Assembly: GCA_023079485.1 (NCBI GenBank)
Contig: CM041084.1
Span: 99,800,467 to 99,864,466, forward strand
Reading direction: 5' to 3'
From: Archilochus colubris
Lineage: Eukaryota; Chordata; Aves; Apodiformes; Trochilidae
DNA length: 64,000 nucleotides
Below, in pieces: positions 1 to 12,820 of the stretch (position 1 is the stretch's first letter; the number at the start of each line of letters is the position of its first letter). The position numbers were made by a program, and so were the translations under genes. The notes below the pieces were generated by a model. It was not told the origin of the DNA. It was given only the letters and a program-made list of their open reading frames with translations, and searched no databases.

Positions 1-1119
1 ATGTATTAATTATATAAATAAATTGAATACACATTTTTTAATTTGAATTCATAAATATGTTACTGGCCAAGGGGGAAAAAAAAAGCTTTTGAAAGCATTT
101 GTATTTTAAACTCAGTCTACATATCAGGTGACAATATTAAAGAAATAAATTTGAAACAGTGTGGCCCTGAACAGGAGTACAAGACTTTCAGAGATCTGCA
201 GATCTGTCCCTTATGTTGTGCTTTCTGTTTTCTGCACACACTGGAGTGCTGAAATCCTGCCCACACAGGGCCTGGGGCAGCACTACAAAGTGTGGGCACA
301 CAACTTCTCCAACAGCCAGTGATACCTAAGTGGGTCTCCTATGGACCACAATGATTTCAGACAACTCCTTTTCCAGTTGAAAAGGAGCAAATCAATGAGC
401 AAAGCTGCATTAAGGAGAATAAGATTCCCCATGTTTACTCTTTTGAGTAAAGCAGGTGGTTTATTTGTGTCTCTGTCTCCAATAGGGCAGGTGTGCAAGG
501 ACAGAATGACCAGACCACCTCTTTCTACCTCCTCACACCTGCTGGGGAGAAGCCTCACAACTGAATGGCATGAGTCAGTAAGGGAGATATGGAGAATACT
601 ATTGTTTTCTGCAAATGTAGGGTAGAGAATTTTTCTTGCAATTAAATAACTGTTTACTGTGTCACTGGATTTATTAGTATGCATTATGCCAAAAAATTGC
701 TCTCAGGGTTTTGTTTTAAATGGAAGCATGCTGGGGATATTTAATCACTGTTACATTGCTCTCTATGTCTATGTACAAAAATAAACAAATCAGCTTTCAT
801 TAATCTTCAATCCATTATTCATGTACAGGCATTCACAGCATATTTCCTGACATTCAGAAGTAGTACTTCCAGACATAGCACTACGAGTAATATTAACCAA
901 TCATACTTGAAAATATTCACTTTTAATTGTCTTCTGATACATGCTCTAATATTAAGTAATATAAATTGTAATTTGCAGTGCAGGAACTGTGAATATTGGC
1001 AAGCCATTTGAAGAGATGCTTCTGAAAGCAGGTCATCTGGAGAGAACTCAAATACTACCAAATGGTATCAAAGGCTGCTTGTATTAGACCACCTTCAGTC
1101 AGCTCTACAGTCCACTATT
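1..1119. other. Unique AT-rich non-coding stretch
   Basis: No gene or repeat family is recognised here. The sequence is AT-rich and CpG-poor. The open frames on both strands show no recognisable domain and no biased composition, so I read them as chance. The only structure I can point to is the short hairpin at 365-387, listed separately. Confidence 0.6.
365..387. repeat. Perfect 9-bp inverted repeat
   Basis: The arms CTCCTTTTC (365-373) and GAAAAGGAG (379-387) are perfectly complementary around a 5-nt loop. The arms are purine/pyrimidine asymmetric. There is no T-run, gene end or promoter nearby, so I assign no function. A hairpin of this size can occur by chance in 64 kb. Confidence 0.5.
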
Positions 1120-1146
1120 AAAAACAAACAAACAAACAAACAAAAC
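1120..1146. repeat. (AAAC)n microsatellite
   Basis: About six consecutive AAAC units form a simple tetranucleotide repeat, flanked by A/C-rich low-complexity sequence. No recognisable retrotransposon body adjoins it, so it is not clearly a retroposon tail. Confidence 0.9.
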
Positions 1147-4100
1147 CCCTCTGCCCAAAAAAATGAACAAAAACCCAACCAAACAGAAAAGGCTAGTAAT
1201 ATCTTTCGGAAATCTCAGCATTATACATTATTATGTTCATATTTAGGCAGTATGATAATCTATTTTAGGAAGTGTGAAAACACAGAGGGGAAAAGAGGAG
1301 ATCATATTAAATAATTAAGACCTAAAACATTGGAAAACAGAACATTCACAGTTGCAATCTTCACATTGCTACACCACACAAAAAAACCTGACTTTTATAC
1401 CTAGGAGCATCTCAGATGAAAAGACATCACTATCCTTGTGATAAACTAGATTTAATTCATTAATAATTCATATGTGCTACAGAACACAATTAGCTGATGT
1501 ATGATTTAAGAGTAATTTCTGTAAGCAAAGTAGAGACAAAGCAGACAATCAACTGCCTGTTCATTTAACAGACCTGAGATATGTAAATGTTAGCATGGAT
1601 AGTTATTAGTATCATAAAAAGAAGTCTTCCAACAAAAGATGATATTATATGTAGTTTGAGGTTGTACATGGAACCACCTCTGAAGAACATTTTTGTGTAA
1701 AGAAATAGCTGAAGGACAGAGACTGGAAAGAAAATGAGAAGGAATTTGGACCATGGAAGAAAAACCTGCCCCAAATGCTTAGCCACAGTGCTGAATAACA
1801 ATTGGGGAAAAAAAAAAAAAAGGAAGTGAACGCCAGGGAATATGGCTGTAAGGGGAGACTGGCATGTGATGATAATAATCCTTAGTATTCCAGAGAAACC
1901 TGGAAGGTGTAGTTGGTGTTAACAGCATCTGGAAAGATGCTTCTAAAGAAGGAGCATGACACTGGCACAGGCAGCTGCCCATATCTTCAGTGCTGGGGGA
2001 GAGCTCCACCAAAGGAGGGAGAACTGAACTCATTTTCCTCAACTGAGGAATGGCCTAATGGTTTGTGAGACAGGGGCTTTCAGCTCTTTTGTTGATGTTC
2101 ACTTTTCCTTCATGACTTGGTCACTAAACACAATAAATTTGCATCCCTGCTCTACAGTTTGCATGAAGTAAATGGTAGCACTAGCAGTAAATGATGGAGA
2201 AAGACAAGGAAAATCAGCTCAGGCACTTTTGTGTACCTAATGCTTGTAATCTTGGCAACACCCACTACATGAATAAGACCAAGCTTTGCATTAGCTGTGG
2301 AAATATAAACTCCACAAAGTATCAGTGGATTGTTTAGCCAGTTTATTTTCTCTTATAACATGAAGTTTGATAAATATTTAAATATAAAATAATCTGTGCT
2401 TCAATTCAAAGATGACTTGTTGGCATCCCTTCATGATATAGTCTGTTCTGTATACAGATGGCATTATAGATTAGCTAAACTTGACATTTTTTCTTTACAG
2501 TGTACTTTTTCATGGCACACTGCACTGCATTCAACATGCCTACACATTGCTTACTTGTTCTTACATGTTGTTTGAGCATTACTGAGGTCTAGCAAGGAAA
2601 CCTGTACAGTAATATGAAACATTCTTCCACCAACAGAATAAAGGATAATGAAAAACACCTTAATGGTGTTTAAAATTTGTACAAAGGCATTGTACAATTT
2701 TATGAGTCCCTTGATTAGATTTGTACTCTCTGCAAATGAAGTTGTTTCAATAAGTTGTAGCAGTTTAATCTTTTTGTGAAAGTACATTTTGTGTTATGTA
2801 TGAAAGTGGAAATGCACTTAAAGTTTAAAAATAATCTTAATTTAACTTGTCATTAATTTCTACTACTCACATTATGTAGATATATGTAACAATAACCTAA
2901 AAGTGCCCTGACAAATAGGTATTTGTGCTGGGAATGAAATAATTATAGTTGGTATATAGTTAAGACTGTTATCCAAACGTGAAGGCATCTTTTGGAATGT
3001 GATTAGGAATTATTATGTTTATTTTGCAGATAGGAAAATGTGAGGCAAGTGTGTACTGACAAGAAATCACCAAGAGGGAAAAGAACACAAGTGCACCAAC
3101 CTATAACCTGGCATCCTGTTTCATGGACCATACTTTTCCCCCATCCCGAGAGAAATTAATTTCATTAGGTGTTCATAATCCCAGTTGTGCAGAATTGAAG
3201 GGCACTAGGAAAAAATTCTTCTCAATGAAACCATTAATAGAAAGGGATGAGGAGATAAGGGCATTCACACACTTGGCATTAGACACTTAAAAGTCAGGAA
3301 CTGACTCTCACCTGAGTACCCCTACAGAGCCTGAAGAGCTATTTTCCTAAGTCAGTCTACCAGGTTAGCTACCAAATCTATAACAAAGAACAGCTTTCAA
3401 ATAGTCTACACACTTTAACTGTACTTCTTAAATTGCTTCTGTATTCAGGGTAAATTTTAATTGAAGCTTAAGAATGTTTTGATGTGTAAACAAACTGTTG
3501 TAGCAGACACTATTTCTCTCCCCAGCAAGGCTATGAAAGGCTGGTGTGACATCCATTGGCACTGCCTGACTTTCCTATGCTGATCGTCTGCGTTGTACAA
3601 ATGAAGTTCCAACATCATTCAAAAAAGGGATCAGCGTTTTTTAGAAGCAGCTTTGAACTTCCTTTATTCAAAAGGGTGGCTAGAACTATAATTAGGTACA
3701 GGTAGTCTTCATTATTTAGCTCATTTATTATTTATGTCTTCCTCCCACAGTGCCTGTGAACCTCACAGATATCTTGTGCTGGCAGAGGTGGGAGTCTGAA
3801 CGTTCCTGTTCTTGCTTTCACAGACTCCAAAGTAACACAGCAGTCCCTGTGGCATGGCCCTTGATCCATAGGTTGGATTTCAGGGTGCTGACCCAACACA
3901 CCCAGTGGTGTTGCAGCCTCTAGCATATCAATCAAAAACTTTACCAAAGCACTCCCTCCACCTTTCAGGAAAACAATCAGAGATGAACCTCCCCTGTACA
4001 CTTATCACCTGAATGTACCATAATTCTTGTCACTCCCTGGCTGCAGTATCTCTGCACGTCATGCTGAGTAAATTATTTTTGTTATGTTTCGTGGCTTATT

Positions 4101-7100
4101 ACATTACAAAGGTATTCTGTGGGGATGGAAGGAGAAGCAGCTGTACTTTTCGATGGAGATAAGTGCAGGGAAGACATAATGGAGTTTTAGCTTGTTTTAG
4201 GGTCCTGACAGTCAGCATGTTACTGTATTTTTATAAATGCCATGCATGACCAGAATGGTGACAGCTTTAGTAACAAGTTGTGTTGTCTTGTCATACTCTT
4301 TAAGAAGAAATTTTCTCTTTTCTGCAGTATGCAGCTTTCATCTTTCTGGAACACCTTCCTCCCCGAACCCTTATCCTGTGAAGGACTAGCAGATGGAAAG
4401 GCAAGAACTTGAGAACAGCCTGGTGGGTATTGAGTGGGAGAGGTTGAACTGTAATACAGTAGAAATGCTAAAGTAGATTTGAAATTTCTGCAGAGCTTTT
4501 TTTTGTTCTGTTCTAAAGAGAATAAATAAAGATTTAGCCTAGAGGTTGCTTTAGAAGAAGGGCAGTGAAGAAAAGGAAAAACAGTGACCTACTTAAAAAA
4601 GAAATTAAAATGCATTAAACCTCTTGGGGTTAAGGTTTAAAAAAAAAAGTAAAAAAAAAGCACAACATAATGAATATATACATGAAAGGAGACAACATGT
4701 TCATTCCTTGCTAGAGGCAGCAAAATTCTACCAGGAATGACTTTGACTCCTGGTCAAATTACTGTTATTCTGTTGTTATTATTATGCAGTTGCAATTGAT
4801 AGGGATATTTTTACTTTTCCTAGTAAGACTTTTAAAGTGTTGACTTTCCAGTATGTTAGTATCTTGTCTAAAAACAAGTGCTTATCACTCTGTTGGGTAT
4901 CTTGGGGCACAAAAAAATTTCTGCAATTCTTGTCTGTTTTCCTGTTTATTATAGCAGTTATATATATGCCAGTATGTTCTGTTTTCTTTCTTCTTCTACC
5001 ACCCTCACCCTACCTGTTACATAGACATGATCCTGGATGACCAGAGGCTGTTTTCTATTTTTCTCTTAATCTTTGATCTGTTCACCTGGAATGGTCTTCC
5101 CAGGACTTAATGCTTCTGTTACCATAGCTCTCTATCATTAGCTCATGTCAGCCTTTCCATTGCAGCAAAGTGAGGGAAGGAATCCATTTTACCTAAGGTA
5201 AATCTAAACATGCAGACCTAGTCAGAGCTACCTTCAGAGCTCTGTGGATAATAATTGCAATCACAGGAAATACATTTGTCTTATATCCAAAGGTTTGAGA
5301 GTAATTAAGTCTGTTGGGAAAAGACAGCCTGAGTTGATACCTCTGTGGATTGTTAAGATCCAGCTGTTTTCACACTTTGGTACCTGTGGTAAAACAAATC
5401 AGGGCCAAGTTGACAGGGGTGTCCCAATGCACAGGTCTTGCTTACAACCTAAGAGCCTCTGGTGGCTGTGTCTGTTGCACACTCACACCTTTCCAGGACC
5501 CAGAACCAAGCCTGGGGACCAACAGCATGACTGTGCCATAGTCTGGGCCAGTGTTTTACCATCAAAGGTGACATAAAGATTTGTGAGTGCCATACTGGAA
5601 CAGAAGACAGAGAAGCCATGTACCAGACCCCAAAACATATATGCCCTTACCCATCTACAATTTACTATTCCTGACACTGTAGATACTGAGATTTCAGATT
5701 TCTCATTTGTTTTCCTCTTCTTACCATGTTCCTAAGGAGACTTAATATCATCCTCTCTTTCAGTTCCCGTTGCCCACCCATCACACACTTTAATCTCTTC
5801 AGTGTTCTCCTAACCCTTCTTTTGTCTATCCTCTTCACATATCCCAGCATGATTAGAAACAGGCATCCAGAACTTCTCCCATCTTAAAACGGTGAACTTG
5901 CTTGTCTTTCCTGTTTCTTGCCTCATCATCCTTTCTATTTTCGTCTTTCAGCTTAACAGTTTACAATTGCTCTCTGGGTTTTATTAAAAAAAACCCCACT
6001 TTACTGCAGATTCTGCCCGTGTACTTTGCTGGCACCAAGATCTATTATTTATTTCAGGAACTGTCACCTTTTTTGCTCTCTCCTGAGTAAATGTCCTCAT
6101 GATTTCAATCTTTACCCATTCACAACCATTCAGAATGTTGTTGGGAGTGCTATTTCTCAAAATTTGAAAGTAAGGGAAAGTTCTGACTTTCCTTTATTCT
6201 CCATAGGTTTATTTTCATTTTCAAGACCTCTCAGCCTTATAAAGATGCATTCCTAACACTTTTTATTTCTTCTGTCCAATCCCCATGTTGAACAACAGCT
6301 ATTTCTGTGTCAGAAACTGGTGACAATGTGAACTGGGAACAGCAAACACTACAGGTACTATCTTGCAGCATGGGCCCTGCCTGACAAAATCCGTGGTCCA
6401 ATCTGCACTGCACTGCTGCCACTCCCTGAAGGAAAGCAAAGATCTCCATTGACACTACCTCATGAACAGAAATAAGTGTTTCCACTGTGGGTTCTGCTGT
6501 ACAGAGCAACCCTCTCTCCATCCTGGACATTGTCCTCATACAGAGTGACAAGAGATTGACTGGCTTGGAATTGCCAGATCATGTTTGGCATCAATTCAGC
6601 CATCTGGACTGCAGGATGGTGAGCTAAGCACCAAAACCAAACACATGGAAGCTTTTGGACAGGCCCATGTGCAGGTCTTGTGCCTTCAAGACAGTAGCTC
6701 TGTGGAAAAGCTCTTCTATTACATTTTTTTCAGTCTGCATTGCCCACTTTTTTTTTTGTGCTGCCCGCTGAGGGGAAATTTCCTGTATATACAAAGTATC
6801 TAAAATAACATTTTTGTTCCTTGTTAAAGTTCTCCTTTGCTCTGATATTAGAAAACCCCATGACAACAGTTAAGACTGCTGGCACGGATACCAGTCACAT
6901 TGATGGGTAATGTTGTGTCAGTTCCTTGAACTTCTCCATCTGTCCCATAAGTATTCCTGTCCTCTCCTGTTTAATGCTTTGATTTAACTTCCTGAAGACA
7001 AGGATAGGATGTAAGAGGGCTTTACTCAAAGGAACTGTTCCAGTGATAAAACTAATTCTGACATGAACCCTTGCAGAAAAAGAGCTATATTGGAAATTAC

Positions 7101-7821
7101 TGTAAAGGTTTGAGTGGAAGAGTGGTGTAAAGGAAAGGAAAACCAAATCCCAGTCCTACTGCAGATTCATTCTTCTCTCTCACAGTTTGTCATCTGTTTG
7201 TAGTGAGGATGATTGTAAATTGCCAAATGTAGTATTTATAATCTCAAAATCTGCTCAAATCAGTTAATGTTCCGTGCTTAGATTTCTGTCTTTCCTCTTT
7301 TGCACTATCTAACTGTAATTGATGTTAAGTTATTCCTATTTCTTCTGGAAATACAAAATGTGTCACTTTGCTTTTAATCTGCATAGACTGAAACCATCTG
7401 CTGTGGTTCACAGTTGAAGAACAAGAGATTATAAATTCCATCTCAAATTTATACCCAGCCCTCGTTAAACAAGTAATTGTTGCTGCTACCAAATTTTAAG
7501 TCAGAGAAGTGTAGAATCATAATCTTAACATTTAAGCACATGAGTGACCTATTCACATCTTAAAATCCACCAAAATTTAAAAACACATTTATTTTTTGCT
7601 TCTACCTGATGGTGAGAAGATGGCTTTTAGTGGCTTATTTAGAGGAATGGAAGCTGTTCTCAGGAGAGTCAGTGACTAAATCCATGCTGAGTAAAAGGTG
7701 ATTTGACAAAAAAAGAACTGTGCTCAGCTGTGGGATCAGCTGGTTTGCCTCCAGAATGACAGGAAGCAAGAATTAGCAGGGATAGCTTTGCAGCAAGAAG
7801 ACCTATCTGAGAAATATATTT
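1147..7821. other. Unique non-coding stretch, no gene seen
   Basis: I see nothing gene-like in this 6.7 kb. It contains a 14-nt A run (1808-1821), a 7-bp hairpin around 2035-2050 and scattered short A or T runs. Reading frames are broken every few dozen codons in all six frames. No CR1, LTR or tRNA-like sequence was recognised. It is probably intergenic or intronic. Confidence 0.55.
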
Positions 7822-7920
7822 TGTTTGCATTGTACCCAGATATACTACAAGCCTGCTTTGAGTTAAAGCAGAAACATAAAGCATCCTGTTTGCCCTGGGC
7901 CCAGACATACCACAAGACTG
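7822..7920. repeat. Imperfect 34-bp direct repeat
   Basis: Two 34-bp segments, 7822-7855 and 7887-7920, start 65 bp apart. Each runs from 'TGTTTGC' through a central 'CCCAGA' and ends in 'ACAAG' plus a CTG-type triplet. I count roughly seven mismatches between them. The sequence after the two copies differs, so this is a short local duplication rather than a longer tandem array. Confidence 0.5.
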
Positions 7921-8619
7921 ATTTATGGTAGGAAGTGAAGTATTGTGTGATATCTTCTTTGCTTGGCACAGCTGCAGAAAAATAGTTGAGTAAGATAATT
8001 ATTGCAGATATTTATATTGTATCCAGTCTGCAAAAAGTTGGAGGAATCAGATGGCCAGCATGCAGTCTACCAAGAGGCAGAAGCCACCTGAAGAGGCTAC
8101 GCTGACTGCACTTGAACACACAAGAGTGTAAAATCCATCTGTCAAGCCAGAAGAGACTGTCTTTGGCCTAGGGAAAGAGGATGTAAATCTTTGAACCAGA
8201 CTGGTCTTGATTCATGGGTAAGCTGTGTGTAAACACAGGTGATACACACTGGAACTTGGGGAAGGAAGAATATGCCCCTTTTGGTTCTGTCTTCCCCTGC
8301 CAGAGAGCTCTCAAACAGCAACCACAGCCTTGGAGGGTAAGGACTGTCAAATGATGTAGCCATCAGAAACCACAGTGCAGTCTCACAGTATGTTAGGCTT
8401 AATACTTCATATTTAGGTCTTTATGTTTAATTAATGCTTGATTTTCCATTGTTAACAGGTGGATTGCTAAAAAGTTGAGCATAAATAGATGCCTGCTTGA
8501 ATTATGGATGGGTTCATCCTTTCAGAGCTCTCCTCCTACTACATTGATCCCCAGGTCCCAGCTGTAACAGTTGGTAAAAAGCAATTTCTCCTACAAACAC
8601 CATTTTATCAAGCTTTGCA
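7921..8619. other. Unique non-coding stretch before a CR1
   Basis: No gene, RNA or repeat is recognised. Two overlapping minus-strand open frames (about 8142-8363) lack any recognisable domain and are treated as chance. Confidence 0.5.
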
Positions 8620-8990
8620 GAGCCTGTTTAGTCTGGAGAAGACTGAGAGGGGATCTTATCTATGTTTACCAATATCTGTCAAGGTGGGTGTCAAGAAGAA
8701 GGGTCCAGTCTCTTTTCAGTGATGCCCTGTGATACAAGGGGCAATGGACACAAACTGGCACACAGAAAGTTCCACCTCAACATGAGGAAAAGCTTATTTA
8801 GTGTAAGGGTGGTAGAGTGCTGGAACAGGCTGCCCAGAGAGGTTGTGAATTCTGCTTCTCAAGAGACTCTCAGAACCCACCTGGATGCATTTTTGTGTGA
8901 CCTGCCCAATGTGATCCTGCTTTGGCAGGGGGACATCCTCAGTGATGTCCAGAAGTCCGTTCCAGTCCCTGCCATTCTATGATTTATGAA
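8620..8990 (+). mobile_element. CR1 LINE fragment (3' end)
   Basis: This is a 5'-truncated CR1 non-LTR retrotransposon. It starts in the conserved end of ORF2, where a degenerate 'AGCCTGTTTAGTCTGGAGAAG' block corresponds to the usual [13 protein letters not shown] coding region. It continues through the 'AGTGCTGGAACAGGCTGCCC' block and a 'GACCCTGC-TCTGGCAGGGGG'-like block, and ends with a CCATTCTATGAT terminus at about 8984. The 3' lineage resembles that of the minus-strand copy at 53.3 kb and differs from the copies at 20, 24, 40 and 63 kb. Many substitutions and small indels indicate an old copy. A chance open frame (8662-8982) runs through it and is not a gene. Confidence 0.88.
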
Positions 8991-9165
8991 AAGAAACTCC
9001 TGCAGGGAGGAATAATACTACATGGAAGCTGATCACAGGAACAGGATGTCTATGAATCCAATGAACCAAGTCTCCTCTATCCTAGATACTGGAGTGTTTT
9101 TAATGCATGCATTTGACACTAGGTGTTTTCACTGGGTTTTAATTTGGTTTGGTTTCCCCTCCCTG

Positions 9166-9222
9166 GGAGTGTTCAAGGCCAGGTTGGATGGGGTTTTGAG
9201 AAAGCTGGCCTAGTGGGAGGTG
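9166..9222 (+). mobile_element. Short CR1 fragment
   Basis: About 57 bp match the CR1 3'-region block 'GGGAGTGTTCAAGGCCAGG' followed by 'TTGGATGGGGTTTTGAG', then an AGTGGGAGG-like stretch. Both ends are missing. Flanking sequence does not join it to the CR1 ending at about 8990, so it is either a separate insertion or a remnant left after an internal deletion. Confidence 0.75.
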
Positions 9223-9255
9223 AGCACTTGAACATTGAACACACTTACAGTTAAA

Positions 9256-9276
9256 TTTAGCACACTTAGTGCTAAA
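9256..9276. repeat. Perfect 8-bp inverted repeat, 5-nt loop
   Basis: The arms TTTAGCAC (9256-9263) and GTGCTAAA (9269-9276) flank ACTTA. The hairpin lies just after the small CR1 fragment. No gene end is near, so no terminator role is proposed. Confidence 0.5.
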
Positions 9277-11559
9277 CTACACTAGAGGTGAATTTGGTCA
9301 TGTCCAACTGGTAAATAGATTTTTCTTGTCTCTTAAATAAACTAGAGAAAGAAATAAGAGCAGCAAGGCTAAATGTGTGAAAGCAGATTTGAATCCTTAT
9401 TTAGCTTTTTTCCATGATGCAAGTCTTCAGCTCACTATCTACCCTTGTGTCTCCTAGAACATATCTTGACTTATGATGATGCACTCTTTCTGGAACTGTT
9501 TACTCAATTTATTTGTTATATTTGCGCAACATTTTACAAACAAGATAGGTCAAATTTTTTCCTGTTGACATAATTCAACAGGCTTCGCTTAGATTTGGCT
9601 AGAAAGAATTTGGTCCAGTTAGTTTTGTTTACATATTTATTCAAAATTAGGAAGAGCTTTTAAGCTCTATGTTTGCACCCACCTTTCTGGCTGACCTTAG
9701 GAATGGAAAATGTCAAGGCCCATTTTTTGTTTGTGAGAAATGCCTCTTATGAATAAATGTAGGAAGCTTCCAGCTTCTTGAGATTTTTACTGTATTTTCT
9801 GTATGAAATTTTTTAACCAGCAAATTTTATACTGTTTTCCAGGAAAGAATTATTTTTCCTGCCCTTGTAAGAGAGGAGATTTCCCCATAATTTCCCTGGC
9901 TTGACTCCTAGAGGAAGTAATACTCTAAGATCTAAATTGTTGAAAGGAGGAACCACTGACCTTCTTGATAGAGTTAACCTACAGTTGGTTTAAAGAGACT
10001 GAATTTCTTGCTGTTTTTAAATACACAACACGTAGTTCATGTCAGAGAAAAGATTTTATCAGAAGGGGATGATACAAAGCAGCGTTGTGACCCTCTGAGT
10101 GCCCCAAAGAGATTTCAACATCTTAAGTTATAGGCAGAGCTCCTCAATCACAGACACCCTCAGAAGTGGGGAGGTGTAAAGCTATCTTAACATCTGAAGA
10201 TCTTATAAGATAATTCAAGCACAGCACAGAATGTCACCTTGGGGTTTCGTGTCACTGTACTTCCCACCTGTCACTGAAAATATAACACTTCTCACTCAGT
10301 CTGGAAAGACCTGAGATAAACGAGCTTTATCTCCATAGCCTCTTTATGCCTAGAAAATCATGCCAGTTTGGTTCTAAGGTCTTAGCTTTTATAGGTGAGC
10401 CTTACAGCTACTGTAATCACTCAGCTTCAGAGAAGAGATAAAAAATAATTTCCCCTCCTTTTTTATATATAGTGCAAATACTATACATAAGTCTGTTTGT
10501 TTAGGGAAAACCCCTATATGATTTAAAAGTGTAAAACCTGTCCACATGTGTGTAATACTGCAGCAACATACTTGCAACCATACTTGGTTCAAAACAAACA
10601 AAATGAGATACCTTTTCAAGCAATGCACACCTAAATGTGGAATTTGCTGCCTTCCAGAGCCATCAATACCAAACCATACAAGTGTTGAGAAAATGTAAAT
10701 AAACCATACCACTAAAAAAAAACAAAACCAAGAAAACACACACTCACAAAACCCAAACAACAACAAAACTCCACCAAGGGCTGTTGAGCACAATATCACC
10801 TCTGGGATGGCAACTGCTTCACACTGTTAGGAACTGAAAGAATTTGCCATCAGTATTTGCCTTATCACAACATGCCCTGTGCTCTGCTGTTGGCCACTGC
10901 TGGACTAAATGGATCTTCAGTGTAACCTCCTGTGGCCATTTCCATGTTCATACATTATAATTTTTTTATAATCATACAAGTGCAAAACAGAGGCCTATGC
11001 TGATACAATGTTTTAGCAGGCAAGAGTCCAGCGGGGGGTTTTTTTCAGATGTTTAGTTTACTTCAAACAACGCAAGAGAGAAAGTTCAAAAGTCCTAAGG
11101 TTAGTGTTTGTTGAAAGGCTAGGTTTAAATCCTGAAGTGTGTGCATATGCTTGAAAGGTTGGTATTTACAAAACCTCACTATTACCTGCTAATGGATATT
11201 TCCTCTTTTTACAAGTCTTGCCTTTCTTTGTTTCTTTACAGTGAACACTGTGTTTAAAACAAGGTTTAATCAACAACTACATTAAAGCTTCTTTGGAAAG
11301 GTTTGGAAGATCGATTTAGTCTGACTTGATACCATGAAACAAAAGGATGAAGTAAAGGGCAGGATTTAATGTAAGAGATGGATAGCCACTGTGCAAACTG
11401 CTCATCTCTGTTACAGGCAATGCCTTGTTTTGCCACAGCTTCTCTCTCCATCCCGTGATTCTTCTGCATTGCAACACAAGAAGTACAGTGCTTCACTTGT
11501 GAATTTTAAAGGCCAACTTGATAAAAACCAGATAGCTAAAATTCAGAATATTCTCAGCA
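9277..11559. other. Unique non-coding stretch
   Basis: No gene recognised. A low-complexity A/C-rich tract lies at about 10698-10776; on the minus strand it reads as T/G-rich and creates a spurious hydrophobic open frame (10389-10799). A plus-strand frame (11391-11591) ends just inside the CpG-enriched patch and matches nothing I know. Confidence 0.5.
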
Positions 11560-11935
11560 ATACGCGCAGCTGTGCCGGCAGCATCCTGTAACCTTTTAGT
11601 GGATCGCAGCTACTTGCATTGCCGATAGAGGTTTCATGGCAATGCCCTCCACAGGCTTGTTATTTGGTGCCACCCAGTGGAATTTTGTGCCCATTGCTCA
11701 GGCTTCTGGTGTAACATCCGAGCAGACCAGGCAGCATCTTAGCGGGCGCCTTAGCTGAAAGAGTTACTTCAATCGGAGCTATTGCACCGTGTGCTGAAGG
11801 GGTAACAAGATGCTGCTGTTTTCTAAGTAAACGTGAGCCTTTACATTTCAGAACCGTGGAGGAAGAACAGGCCCTATGAAAATTCCTAGAGTCAAAATAT
11901 ACCGGGTATGAAAAGCCAACTTAAGCGATTTTTGG
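11560..11935. other. CpG-enriched unique patch, possible conserved element or exon
   Basis: By eye I count about 14 CpG dinucleotides in roughly 375 bp, against only a few per equal length in most of the surrounding sequence. It does not reach CpG-island density. It holds an 8-bp inverted repeat, GCATTGCC (11616-11623) and GGCAATGC (11638-11645). It also holds an exon-like segment: a pyrimidine-rich tract ending in CAG at 11851, 54 bp, then GTATG at 11906. The 54 bp are open in only one frame, and I do not recognise the 18-residue peptide. It could be a regulatory element, an exon of a gene extending beyond the window, or a chance cluster. Confidence 0.3.
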
Positions 11936-12674
11936 ATGGTTGCATTTTTCATAAGTGTGTGCTATATATACTATAGCAATAAAATTCATTTTCTATAAAT
12001 TTCCACATGTCCTACTGAAACAGCAGAGGACTGTTTATTTTAAGGCAAAACACTTTACATAGGGTGTCTGGCAGCTGATGCCATGTAAAAATTCTGTTTG
12101 CATTCATCTATGATTTTCTTCAGCGTGTTCTGCTTTTGGGACCATTGTAGCCTTCTATACATTCATTTTAGACTAATGGTAATAAAGTATTTCAACTTTA
12201 ACCACAGTAGCATAAAGTCTTCAGACAGAGCTACTGTTTGTATATTCTTAACAAAGAAAATGCGATAGATAATTTTGTGGTGCAGTATGTGGTGGTTTTT
12301 TTTACAAATCTAAATTTTTATTAGATACCTACTAAGATAAAGACTAGAGAGAACCTATGTCAGATATTAGGAAGAAAGCACTTAACTGTGCCATGTTCTA
12401 GATCACAATGCTTAAGAGCAAAAAGAATCACACTTTTGAGGTGTGCTGGTTAGGTCTTTCCTTTCTCAAGAATGTATCACTGAAACATGACCCTTGTGAA
12501 AACAAAAACTTGTGAATAATGCTGGTGTTGTGAAGAAGGCACTTAAACTTCCTAAGCACTGTCACTGTCTGGAGGGAGACATTGTTGTTCCACCCAATCC
12601 ATCCATGACCCTTCTCTTTGCTACTCAGGTGGGAGCTCTGAGCAGAGCCTCCTTTCAGCTGGGTGGGAGTGTTT
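11936..12674. other. Unique non-coding stretch left of the LTR
   Basis: AT-rich sequence with no recognised gene or repeat. It ends at the 5-bp target-site copy of the solo LTR. Confidence 0.5.
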
Positions 12675-12679
12675 GTTCC
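12675..12679. repeat. Target-site duplication, left copy (GTTCC)
   Basis: GTTCC lies directly before the LTR terminus TGTCAC and is repeated exactly at 13498-13502 directly after the other terminus. A 5-bp duplication is the footprint of retroviral-type integrase. Confidence 0.85.
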
Positions 12680-12814
12680 TGTCACAATTTAACACTGGCC
12701 CGGCAATTAAACCGAATAACAGACGTTCTCTATTAATCTCTCTCTCCTCCTTGATAAAGAAAGGAGAGAGAATAAGGGAGAGAGACTTATGGGTTGGAAA
12801 CTAAACTACACAAC

Positions 12815-12820
12815 TTTAAT
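12815..12820 (-). promoter_or_regulatory. LTR poly(A) signal ATTAAA
   Basis: Minus-strand ATTAAA sits in the LTR between the long R region and the pyrimidine-rich U5, where avian LTRs of this layout place it. It is a common variant of AATAAA. Confidence 0.6.

Noticed and set aside
11391..11591. 66-codon plus-strand frame with a protein-like C-terminal half
   Set aside because: No family recognised, no splice context on its 5' side, and the length is within chance. Mentioned because it touches the CpG-enriched patch.
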